From: JAYTQG01 sp043746815
GTDB lineage: Bacteria; Actinomycetota; Thermoleophilia; Miltoncostaeales; Miltoncostaeaceae
DNA length: 10,907 nt
NCBI GenBank assembly: GCA_043746815.1
Contig: JAYTQG010000078.1
Location: 1-10,907, forward strand
Direction of reading: 5' to 3'
The first letter of the stretch is position 1. The number at the start of each line of letters is the position of its first letter. A program made the translations under genes and the position numbers. Positions 4,660-10,907 of this stretch are shown here, one piece after another. A model generated the notes under the pieces. The model ran no database searches. It was not told the DNA's origin and was given only the letters and a program-made list of their open reading frames with translations.

Positions 4660-6866
4660 GCGTCGCCCTCAACCGTCATCTTGCGACGCCGACGTCGACC
4701 TGCGGCCTCGTCACCTGAGCTGTCGGTATCACCCGCGGCGGCGGAATCCGAGGTGGCAACACCTTCGGTTCCATCCGCGTCTTCCATCCCAAGGATGCGA
4801 AGACCAATGCGTCCACGTGCGGAGTCCACCTCGACCACCGTGACGTCAACGATGTCACCGCGGTTGATGACATCCTCAACCTTGTCGACGCGACCGCGCG
4901 ACAGGTTCGAGATGTGCAGGAGACCATCGACGCCCTTGCTGAGCTCGACGAAGGCACCAAAGGTCGTCGTCTTGACGATCTTCGCACCCATATAGACGTC
5001 CCCAACCTCAACGTCCTTGGTCATCTGCTTGATGCGCTCGACACAGGCATTCGCCTTCGGCCCATCGGATCCGTAGACGGCGATCATGCCGTCGTCTTCG
5101 ATCGAGATCTCAACGGCGTAGTCGGCCTCGAGGCTGCGAATCATCTCGCCGCCCTTGCCGATGACCATCCCGATCTTGCCGGGCTCGATCTTGAACGACG
5201 TGATGCGCGGTGCGTGCTCGGACATCTCAGTGCGCGGCGTGGAGATCGCCTTGGCCATCTCACCAAGGATGTGCTCTCGTCCGGCCTTCGCCTGAGCGAG
5301 GGCGCCACGCATGATCTCCTGGGTCACGCCACCAATCTTGATGTCCATCTGAAGGGCGGTGATGCCCTCCGTTGTACCCGCGATCTTGAAGTCCATGTCG
5401 CCGAGGTGATCCTCGTCGCCTTGGATGTCGGACAGGATGATGTGATCGTCGCCCTCGACGATCAGGCCCATCGCGATACCGGCAACAGAGCGCTTCAGCG
5501 CGACGCCGGCGTCCAAGAGCGCCATCGTGGAGCCGCACACCGAGGCCATCGACGACGACCCGTTCGACTCAAACGTCTCACTGACGAGACGCAGGGTGTA
5601 CGGAAAGTCCTCCTCGGCCGGAATCATGGGAGCCAACGCTCGCTCAGCAAGGGCCCCGTGCCCGATGTCGCGACGCTTCGGGCCGCGCATGGGTCCCGTC
5701 TCGCCAACCGAATAGGGCGGGAAGTTGTAGTGATGGATGTAACGCTTTGTGGTCTCGATACCGAGGCCATCGATGCGCTGCGCATCCTTCAGCGTTCCAA
5801 GCGCGAGGAGCGTCATGACCTGCGTCTCGCCGCGGGTGAAGAGCCCAGAGCCGTGGACGCGCGGAGCGACCGAGATCGCGCAGGAAATCGGGCGAATCTC
5901 CTCGGCCTTGCGGCCATCGGGGCGGTGCTTGTCAACCGCAATGCGCTTCCTAATCAACGACTTCTGGAGGCTTTCGAAGGCCCGGCTGAAATCGGCCGTT
6001 GCTTCCTTCGTCGGGTCATCGCCGAGAACGCTCTCTGCCGCCGCCTTCTTGACCGCGGACACCTTGTCGCGGCGCTCAAGCTTTGCCTGCTCCAGCGTTG
6101 CCTCAGCAAGGGCGTCGCCAGCAGCCGCCTGAACGCGCTCAAGCAGCGCGGGGTCGACGGTGATGGGCTCGAATGTGAACTTCTCCTTGCCAGCCTTTTC
6201 GACGAGTTCGAGCTGGGCCGCGCACAGCTTCTTGATCTCGTCGTGCGCGATGGCGAGGGCTTCGAGGACCGTCTCCTCGTCAATCTCGTTCGCACCAGCT
6301 TCAACCATCGAAATGGCATCGACGGTTCCCGCCACCATCAGGTCCAGGTCGGACTCTTCCGTCTCGTCGAGCGTCGGGTTCACGATGAACTCGTCGCCGA
6401 TCAGTCCAATGCGAACTGCGCCAATCGGTCCGTGGAAGGGCAGGTCCGACAGCATCAGCGCGCACGATGCACCGTTGATGCAGAGCACGTCAAATGCGTT
6501 GACCATGTCGACAGAGAGCACCGTTGCAATGACCTGGGTCTCGTTGCGGTACCCCTTGGGCCACAGCGGACGGATCGGACGGTCGGTCATACGGGCCGTC
6601 AGCGTGGCACGGTCGCTTGGACGGCTTTCGCGCTTGATGAACCCGCCCGGGATCTTTCCGGCGGCGTACATCCGCTCTTCAATGTCGACGGTGAGGGGGA
6701 AGAAATCCGCGCCCTCTCGAGGCGTCCGTGCGCCAACGGCCGTCACGAGGACCATCGTGTCGCCGTTGCGCACAACGACCGAACCACTCGCTTGTTTGGC
6801 CAACAGGCCCGTTTCAAACGTAATCGGCTGCTCGCCAATTTCAACGCTTACGTGTTCTACTGCCAT
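4656..6866 (-). CDS. pnp: Polynucleotide phosphorylase
   Basis: PNPase degrades RNA 3'-5' by phosphorolysis and can add tails in reverse. It is a trimer in the cytoplasm. The 736-residue protein has all expected parts in order: first RNase PH-like domain (about 1-230, with TDRPIRPLWP at 94-103), a helical linker (240-310), the catalytic second RNase PH domain (about 315-550) with DIQGDEDHLGDMDF and Asp484/Asp490 matching E. coli Asp486/Asp492, a KH domain (about 556-612, GMVIGKGGEMI) and an S1 domain (620-692). A short tail is Ser/Asp-rich, followed by a basic RRRRRK patch (724-729). The ATG start gives the normal MAVEHVSVEIG beginning. The gene follows rpsO across a hairpin-rich 115-nt gap and overlaps the proposed CTG of the M16 gene. 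Post-transcriptional autoregulation at the gap is known in E. coli and is possible here. Confidence 0.98.
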   Translation of the reverse strand: MAVEHVSVEIGEQPITFETGLLAKQASGSVVVRNGDTMVLVTAVGARTPREGADFFPLTVDIEERMYAAGKIPGGFIKRESRPSDRATLTARMTDRPIRPLWPKGYRNETQVIATVLSVDMVNAFDVLCINGASCALMLSDLPFHGPIGAVRIGLIGDEFIVNPTLDETEESDLDLMVAGTVDAISMVEAGANEIDEETVLEALAIAHDEIKKLCAAQLELVEKAGKEKFTFEPITVDPALLERVQAAAGDALAEATLEQAKLERRDKVSAVKKAAAESVLGDDPTKEATADFSRAFESLQKSLIRKRIAVDKHRPDGRKAEEIRPISCAISVAPRVHGSGLFTRGETQVMTLLALGTLKDAQRIDGLGIETTKRYIHHYNFPPYSVGETGPMRGPKRRDIGHGALAERALAPMIPAEEDFPYTLRLVSETFESNGSSSMASVCGSTMALLDAGVALKRSVAGIAMGLIVEGDDHIILSDIQGDEDHLGDMDFKIAGTTEGITALQMDIKIGGVTQEIMRGALAQAKAGREHILGEMAKAISTPRTEMSEHAPRITSFKIEPGKIGMVIGKGGEMIRSLEADYAVEISIEDDGMIAVYGSDGPKANACVERIKQMTKDVEVGDVYMGAKIVKTTTFGAFVELSKGVDGLLHISNLSRGRVDKVEDVINRGDIVDVTVVEVDSARGRIGLRILGMEDADGTEGVATSDSAAAGDTDSSGDEAAGRRRRRKMTVEGDA
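4666..4670 (-). promoter_or_regulatory. Ribosome-binding site supporting a CTG start for the M16 gene
   Basis: GAGGG within the last codons of pnp lies 6 nt before the CTG at 4659-4657. No comparable site lies before the ATG at 4590, where the upstream sequence is ACGGAACCC. This decides the start in favour of CTG. Confidence 0.5.
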
Positions 6867-6891
6867 CGTCTCTCACGTCCTATCGGTTGCC

Positions 6892-6943
6892 CAGGCGTCG
6901 ATCGCCCAGGCGCGTCTCGACGCCTGCGGGGTTCCGCGGCGTC
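6892..6943 (-). promoter_or_regulatory. Overlapping alternative hairpins in the rpsO-pnp gap
   Basis: Two strong mRNA hairpins compete. The first transcribed (6919-6943) pairs GACGCC/GGCGTC and CCGC/GCGG with one bulged base and a 4-nt loop. The second pairs CAGGCGTCGA with TCGACGCCTG perfectly over 10 bp (6892-6901 with 6917-6926). They share 6919-6926, so only one can form. A 9-mer GCCCAGGCG occurs twice on the plus strand (6889-6897 and 6904-6912), giving a third, shorter pairing. No T-tract follows. In E. coli the equivalent gap holds the RNase III/PNPase autoregulation stem, and a similar role is plausible but not shown. Confidence 0.55.
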
Positions 6944-6981
6944 CTCGGGTCAAACTCCTCGTATCGGGGAAGGCGCCAGTG

Positions 6982-7248
6982 TTACCGGCGGAGCCCAAGC
7001 GACTTCGTCAGCTCGCGGTATCCCTCAAGGTTGGTGCGCTGCAGGTAGTTCAGAAGGCGGCGACGCCGACCAACGAGCATGAGGAGCCCGCGGCGGGAAT
7101 GGTGATCCTTCTTGTGTGTGCGCAGGTGATCGGTGAGCTGATTAATCCGCTCGGTCAGCTGCGCAACCTGCACCTGGGGCGATCCGGTATCCGTCTCATG
7201 ACGGCGGTACTCGGTAGTTACTCGGATCTTCTCTTCCGTACTCAGCAA
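6982..7248 (-). CDS. rpsO: 30S ribosomal protein S15
   Basis: S15 binds the central domain of 16S rRNA early in 30S assembly and forms an intersubunit bridge. The 88 residues are the standard length, and the signature HETDTGSPQVQVAQLTERI and the C-terminal GRRRRLLNYLQRTNLEGYREL helices are intact. The start is a TTG at 7248-7246 (MLSTEEKIRV), with GAGGA (7256-7260) 7 nt upstream; no in-frame ATG fits. The gene is followed by a hairpin-rich gap and pnp, an arrangement conserved across bacteria. S15 commonly represses its own translation by binding its leader. A weak start and a 115-nt leader are compatible with that, but no known S15-binding fold was recognised. Confidence 0.98.
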   Translation of the reverse strand: MLSTEEKIRVTTEYRRHETDTGSPQVQVAQLTERINQLTDHLRTHKKDHHSRRGLLMLVGRRRRLLNYLQRTNLEGYRELTKSLGLRR

Positions 7249-7363
7249 AATCTCGTCCTCGTCTTGGCCACGGTGCAGCCGGTTCAGCCACTTCCGGGTC
7301 GATGGGCGTGCGACAAACGTGCCGCAGCGTTCGGGAGGTTACCACGCACCTGAGCAGTCACTG
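7249..7363 (-). other. rpsO leader / ribF-rpsO gap
   Basis: This 115-nt gap is the only sizeable break between ribF and rpsO. It holds the rpsO ribosome-binding site (7256-7260) and a possible hairpin at 7310-7325 (GCGGCA with TGTCGC, including one G-U pair, around a CGTT loop). A 5-bp stem CCTGA/TCAGG spans the ribF stop. I found no good -35/-10 promoter and no terminator with a T-tract. Confidence 0.3.
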
Positions 7364-8311
7364 TCAGGCGGCGAGAATAGCCCGGGCTGAGGCGATATCT
7401 GACTGAATCTGAGCCACAAGCGCCGCAACGTCAGGAAACCGCCGCTCGCCGCGGAGCCGTGCGACAAATTCAAGGCGTGCCTGCGAGGCGTACAAATCGT
7501 CGCCGAGGTAGTCGAGGAGGTGCGCCTCAATCCGTACCGGCACACGGCCCGACCCCGCGGTAAACGTGGGAGCCACACCCACGTTGATGGCGGCGGCCTC
7601 CCGCCCGTGCGGCAAGACCATCGTTCCGGCGTACACGCCGGGCTCGGGCGTCGCGGCATCGGCCGGAAACGGGTCAAGGTTGGCGGTCGGCACCCCAATG
7701 GTCCGCCCACGGCCGTCTCCGTGAACGACGGTTCCCTCCACGCAGTGCGGGCGGCCGAGCAGCTCGACGACATCGTCGACCTCTCCCTGGGAAATCAGCC
7801 GCCGAATGCGGGTTGACGAAATCGGCTTTCCATCCGCGGACACAACGTTGTCCGGGGTTTCGATCACAAGCCCATGGGCCCGACCGACGTCCCGCAGGAG
7901 CGTTGCTGTTCCCGTTCCTCCGTGACCAAACCGGAACGCCTCCCCCACGACGATTCCTACGGCATTGACTGGCCTCGCGGCGAGGATCTCGATGAAGCGC
8001 TCGGCGCGGATACGCGAGAAGCTCCGGTTGAAGGGGAGGACCAACAGTTCATCGACACCCAACCGCTCGATTAGCGATGCCTTCAAGGCTGGCGAGGTGA
8101 GAATGCTGGTCCGAATTTCCGGGCGCAGTACCGACAGCGGACTGGGGTGAAACGTGACCACCGTCGAACACTCGCCGCGCTCCTTCGCGAGGTCCACGGC
8201 ACGGCAAATAATCGCCTGGTGGCCGATGTGCACGCCATCAAAGTTCCCGAGTGCAAGAACCCGCCGTGTTGAGCCCAACGGAAGTTCGCCGATCGATCCG
8301 TAGCGCCTCAC
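7364..8311 (-). CDS. ribF: Bifunctional riboflavin kinase / FAD synthetase
   Basis: RibF converts riboflavin to FMN and then FAD in the cytoplasm. The 315 residues are a normal length. The N-terminal adenylyltransferase module has LGNFDGVHIGH (21-31) and the ISSTRIR motif (164-170). The C-terminal kinase module has GDGRGRTIGVPTANL (198-212, with the ATP/Mg-binding PTAN at 208-211), NVGVAPTF (243-250) and IEAHLLD (261-267, catalytic Glu262). The start is a GTG at 8311-8309 that overlaps the truB stop as GTGA, so translation is probably coupled. It lies between truB and rpsO as in many bacteria. Nothing is missing. Confidence 0.97.
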   Translation of the reverse strand: MRRYGSIGELPLGSTRRVLALGNFDGVHIGHQAIICRAVDLAKERGECSTVVTFHPSPLSVLRPEIRTSILTSPALKASLIERLGVDELLVLPFNRSFSRIRAERFIEILAARPVNAVGIVVGEAFRFGHGGTGTATLLRDVGRAHGLVIETPDNVVSADGKPISSTRIRRLISQGEVDDVVELLGRPHCVEGTVVHGDGRGRTIGVPTANLDPFPADAATPEPGVYAGTMVLPHGREAAAINVGVAPTFTAGSGRVPVRIEAHLLDYLGDDLYASQARLEFVARLRGERRFPDVAALVAQIQSDIASARAILAA

Positions 8312-9165
8312 GGAAGAACGACCTCCGGACGAACGAGCTCCCCGTCGACGGCGCCGATCCCCACCAGGGCACTCCCGTCCAGCAACACGAGTGGGGTGAG
8401 ATCTCCCACCGCGGTTGGGATGGCCCGCCCGTGACGGATATCAACGACGTGCTGAGGGTTTAGGACCCGAGCAGCCAAATGTGTCAGCGCCGCCGCGGGT
8501 GGAACACCGTTTGTGTCATCTACGGCGTCCGGCGTAAGCGCAGTCTCGACCCGATGGATGCCAACCGCGGTGCGCCGCAATCGCTCACAGTATCCGCCGC
8601 AACCCAAGCCATCGCCGATGTCCTCGGCCAGCGTCCGGATGTAGGTCCCCGACGAACAATGCACCCGGATGTCCAGCCAATCCAACTCGGGACTCTGATC
8701 CGTGACCTCGAGTGAATGGACAACGATCTCTCGCGCAGGCAGGTCCGGCATCGTGTCCCCGCGCCGCGCGATCGCATAGAGCCGTTCGCCGTCAATCTGC
8801 ACCGCCGAAAAGGCATGGACACGCTGGCGCTGGGCTCCGGTCAAGGACTGGATCACCGCATCCAGGCGATCGGCTCGCGCGACCCGGCCCGTTGGTTCGA
8901 CGGTCCCTTCCGGATCACCGGTCGTTGAGCGGGCGCCGAGGCGCACGCGCGCCTCATACGTCTTGTCAAGGCCAATGAGATAGCGCGCAAGGCGTGTGCT
9001 GCCACCGCCCAGGATCAGGAGCAGGCCGGATGCGAACGGATCGAGCGTCCCGGCGTGACCAACCTTCGTCTTGCGGGGGAGTTGCCGGCGGATCGCCGCG
9101 ACGATGTCATGGGACGTCGGGCCGACCGGCTTGTCGACAAGCCAGACCCGCCCGCCCCCGGTCAT
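8308..9165 (-). CDS. truB: tRNA pseudouridine-55 synthase
   Basis: TruB makes pseudouridine 55 in the T-loop of tRNAs. The 285-residue protein starts at ATG 9165, shown by the ATGA overlap with the preceding DHH gene and by the family start VWLVDKPVGPTSHD. The in-frame extension to 9336 lies inside the DHH gene and has no homology. Motifs: GHAGTLDPFASGLL (36-49) with catalytic Asp42, an AFSAVQIDGERLYAIARRG segment, and CSSGTYIRTLAEDIG. The C-terminal extension after these carries the small PUA-like tail typical of actinobacterial forms. Tight packing with nrnA and ribF indicates one transcript. Confidence 0.97.
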   Translation of the reverse strand: MTGGGRVWLVDKPVGPTSHDIVAAIRRQLPRKTKVGHAGTLDPFASGLLLILGGGSTRLARYLIGLDKTYEARVRLGARSTTGDPEGTVEPTGRVARADRLDAVIQSLTGAQRQRVHAFSAVQIDGERLYAIARRGDTMPDLPAREIVVHSLEVTDQSPELDWLDIRVHCSSGTYIRTLAEDIGDGLGCGGYCERLRRTAVGIHRVETALTPDAVDDTNGVPPAAALTHLAARVLNPQHVVDIRHGRAIPTAVGDLTPLVLLDGSALVGIGAVDGELVRPEVVLP

Positions 9166-10145
9166 CGCTGCTCGGAGAGCGCCGCCGTCAATGCGGGCTC
9201 CAACCAGCCGAGAACAGCGGCGAGATCCCCGTCGGCAGTACACCCGGCAGCCGCCCGGTGCCCTCCCCCACTTCGTTCCCGCGCGACCGCCGAAACGTCC
9301 ACTTCGCTGCTGCTCGCGCGCATCGAAATCCGCCACTGGCGATCGTCAACCGATACCGACCGCAGGACCGCAGCGACCTCCACACCTTGAATACTTCGAA
9401 GGGCCTCCACAGCCCCATCGGAGGAGTCGCTTCCAGCCTCAGCGAGGGCGGCCTGATTGAGCGACGCGAGCGCCACCCGGCCGTCAGCAATCAGTCGAAC
9501 TCCAGTCAACGCCGCGCCGAGGAGGCGCGTTGCCCCGAGCGGAGTCTCCTCATACAGGCTCCGACAGATCGCGGGGATGTCCGCTCCCGCAGCGACAAGA
9601 TCCGCCGCGATACGGAGGGTCGCTGGCGCGACGTTCGCATATCCAAAGCGCCCGGTGTCCGTAACGATGCCAACGTAGAGCGGAGTCGCGATCGACTCCG
9701 TGAGCGGGATGCCTGCGGTCTGAAGCAGCGTGGCAACAATCTCGGCGGTGCTGGAGGCATCGTCGACGACGAGGTCAACATCACCAAACCGCGTGTTGTC
9801 GTGATGGTGATCGATGTTGATGACCGGGCTCCCCAACGAGGATGGCTCCACCTCGCCCATCCGGCCCGCAGTCGCGCAGTCGAGCGCAATCAGGGTTGCA
9901 CCCCCGACATGCGCGTCGTGGCTGATCCGCTCGCCAGCTTCCAGCAGGAAGGCCAAGTCGTCGCGCACCGGTACCGCATCGAAATGCCAATAGTGAACGG
10001 TACGTCCCGCCGCCCGCAGTGCCCGACCGAGGCCAAGCATCGACCCGATCGCGTCACCGTCAGCGTTGGTGTGCGTGGTCAACACGAACGATCGGGCCGG
10101 ATCGCGCAGCAGCCCCGCGACCACCTCCATGGTTGCGGCCGTCAC
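9162..10145 (-). CDS. nrnA: DHH/DHHA1 phosphoesterase (nanoRNase / pAp-phosphatase type)
   Basis: NrnA-type enzymes hydrolyse 2-5-nt RNA fragments to mononucleotides and dephosphorylate pAp, using manganese. The 327 residues match the family. DHH domain motifs: HTNADGDAIGS (25-35), ALDCATAGRMG (88-97), NIDHHHDN (110-117) and GIVTDTGRF (159-167). The C-terminal DHHA1 domain has SGGGHRAAAG (292-301). The start is a GTG at 10145-10143 overlapping the rbfA stop as GTGA; an ATG five codons on is a possible alternative. It overlaps truB by ATGA. Position between rbfA and truB is common in Gram-positive bacteria. The gene name is by family; whether RNA fragments, pAp or cyclic-dinucleotide products are the main substrate cannot be told from sequence. 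Confidence 0.93.
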   Translation of the reverse strand: MTAATMEVVAGLLRDPARSFVLTTHTNADGDAIGSMLGLGRALRAAGRTVHYWHFDAVPVRDDLAFLLEAGERISHDAHVGGATLIALDCATAGRMGEVEPSSLGSPVINIDHHHDNTRFGDVDLVVDDASSTAEIVATLLQTAGIPLTESIATPLYVGIVTDTGRFGYANVAPATLRIAADLVAAGADIPAICRSLYEETPLGATRLLGAALTGVRLIADGRVALASLNQAALAEAGSDSSDGAVEALRSIQGVEVAAVLRSVSVDDRQWRISMRASSSEVDVSAVARERSGGGHRAAAGCTADGDLAAVLGWLEPALTAALSEQR

Positions 10146-10528
10146 GCCTCGGGCTCGGGTTCGGGTTCGGCGACCGGCAGGGGCGGAAGATCGCGTGTGA
10201 CCTCATCGATCAGAAGTGAGAGGCGGGTGGCCTCGTCGTGATGACGGTCGTACTCGAAGTCCAAGTGCGGGGTGTTTCGCGTACTGAGGCCCGCGCCAGC
10301 ACGTCCTTGCAAAAGGCCCCGCGCAGAGGCAAGTCCGGCTTCGGCCTCTGCCATCCGGCCCGGGTCGCGCAGCGTGAAGAAGACCTTCGCGTTGGACAGG
10401 TCAGGCGCGGCCCGGACCTCCACGATCGTGACCCCATCCACCCGGGGGTCGGTGAGTTCCCGAGCGACCGTCTCCGCCAAGAGATGACGGAGACGCTCAT
10501 TCAATTTGCGCACGCGGTTACTCGCCAT
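10142..10528 (-). CDS. rbfA: 30S ribosome-binding factor A
   Basis: RbfA binds the 30S subunit during late maturation of the 16S rRNA 5' end and is needed for cold growth in other bacteria. The 128 residues give a single KH-like domain: N-terminal helix RVRKLNERLRHLLAETVARE, then DPRVDGVTIVEVRAAPDLSNAKVFF, and TPHLDFEYDRHHDEATRL near the end. Where most family members have a Gly/Ala-rich helix kink, RGLLQGRAG is present. The last residues are a Pro-Glu run (AEPEPEPEA) coded by four hexamers at 10148-10170. The ATG start is 32 nt after infB, and the stop overlaps the next gene by GTGA. Confidence 0.96.
   Translation of the reverse strand: MASNRVRKLNERLRHLLAETVARELTDPRVDGVTIVEVRAAPDLSNAKVFFTLRDPGRMAEAEAGLASARGLLQGRAGAGLSTRNTPHLDFEYDRHHDEATRLSLLIDEVTRDLPPLPVAEPEPEPEA
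10148..10170 (-). repeat. Hexamer tandem repeat in the rbfA 3' end
   Basis: Four nearly identical hexamers on the plus strand (CTCGGG twice, TTCGGG, then TTCGG) encode the alternating Pro-Glu tail of RbfA. Unit loss or gain would keep the frame and only change tail length. Confidence 0.6.
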
Positions 10529-10560
10529 CGTCAGCCCCCGACGCCCAGCCCGTCAAATCG

Positions 10561-10907
10561 TCAGCTGGCCGACGCGGCGGGTGTCTGAGCCGTCCGGGCG
10601 ACCTCGCGAAGCTCGAAGATCTCCAGCTCGTCGCCCTCTTTGACGTCGTTGTAGCCGTCGATCAGGACACCGCACTCGAAGCCGGTAAGGACCTCACGCG
10701 TGTCATCGTCGAAGCGGCGCAGGGAGCCGATCTTGCCCTCGTGGACAACCGTTCCGTCGCGCACGAGGCGGACGTTCGCACCGCGGCGCACCAGACCGCT
10801 TGTGACGTAGCACCCCGCGATCGTTCCGATGCGGCTTGCGCGGAAGGTCGTTCGCACCTCGACGTGACCCACGATGTCCTCCACGATCTCCGGCGCCAAG
10901 AGCCCGA
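10561..10907 (-). CDS. infB: Translation initiation factor IF-2, C-terminal part (cut by window edge)
   Basis: The last 114 residues of IF-2, the GTPase that brings initiator tRNA to the 30S subunit. The visible part is the C-terminal tRNA-binding end (domain IV/C2): GLLAPEIVED, HVEVRTTF, GTIAGCYVTSGLVRRGANVR, VRDGTVVHEGKIGSLRRF, TGFECGVLIDGYNDVKEGD and EIFELREV. This matches the family end, followed by a short non-conserved tail TAQTPAASAS. The frame is open to the right edge, so the TTG at 10899 is internal and not a start. The GTPase domains lie outside the window. rbfA begins 32 nt after the TGA stop, with no ylxP/DUF503 gene between them. Confidence 0.97.
   Translation of the reverse strand, partial: GLLAPEIVEDIVGHVEVRTTFRASRIGTIAGCYVTSGLVRRGANVRLVRDGTVVHEGKIGSLRRFDDDTREVLTGFECGVLIDGYNDVKEGDELEIFELREVARTAQTPAASAS

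Noticed and set aside
4914..7082. A 722-codon open frame on the plus strand, antisense to pnp and rpsO
   Set aside because: It mirrors the codon pattern of the high-GC PNPase gene, has no recognisable domain, and its translation is rich in Arg, Leu and His in the way of shadow frames. pnp itself is complete and conserved.
9166..9336. Longer truB reading starting upstream at 9336
   Set aside because: The added 57 residues lie wholly within the DHH gene and are Arg/Gly-rich with no homology; the ATGA overlap and the VDKPVGPTSHD start point to 9165.
10527..10565. 9-mer ATCGTCAGC repeated around the infB-rbfA gap
   Set aside because: Two short copies 30 nt apart, one in the infB stop and one in the rbfA start; explainable by chance and no further structure.

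Overview
The window reads as a long co-directional stretch of a high-GC bacterial chromosome, with every gene on the minus strand. In transcription order (right to left) it runs infB (3' end), rbfA, a DHH phosphoesterase (nrnA type), truB, ribF, rpsO, pnp, an M16 zinc protease, dapB, a small cupin, a secreted collagen-like protein, dapA and rnj (5' end). The backbone infB-rbfA-truB-ribF-rpsO-pnp-M16-dapB-dapA-rnj is the order familiar from Actinomycetota. With the high GC and the frequent GTG/TTG starts this points to an actinobacterium. The C-terminal domain of the collagen-like protein and the DapA active-site context look more like Thermoleophilia-type lineages than Streptomyces, but that is an impression and not proof.

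Layout. 10907-7364: translation and cofactor block (IF-2, RbfA, nanoRNase, TruB, RibF), tightly packed, with 4-bp GTGA/ATGA overlaps at rbfA/nrnA, nrnA/truB and truB/ribF. 7363-6867: rpsO (TTG start) between a 115-nt leader and a 115-nt rpsO-pnp gap holding strong, mutually exclusive hairpins. 6866-2672: pnp, M16 protease and dapB, coupled by short overlaps; the M16 gene appears to start at a CTG overlapping the pnp stop. 2671-1219: two accessory genes (cupin, collagen-like) placed between dapB and dapA, with their own hairpins and a candidate regulatory gap. 1218-1: dapA and the first 111 residues of RNase J.

The genes combine ribosome and tRNA maturation (IF-2, RbfA, TruB, S15), RNA decay (PNPase, RNase J, nanoRNase), flavin synthesis (RibF) and the DAP/lysine branch (DapA, DapB). 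The accessory pair is the unusual part. The collagen-like protein has a signal peptide, a perfect 3.5-heptad coiled coil, about 41 Gly-X-Y triplets with a single interruption, and a two-cysteine C-terminal domain. No tRNA, rRNA, CRISPR, insertion sequence, or intrinsic terminator with a T-tract was seen. No gene-free stretch exceeds 300 bases; the longest gaps are 127 nt (2100-2226) and 115 nt (6867-6981 and 7249-7363). Hairpins without T-tracts lie at several gene junctions. They look more like RNA-processing or translational-control elements than terminators, which is inference.
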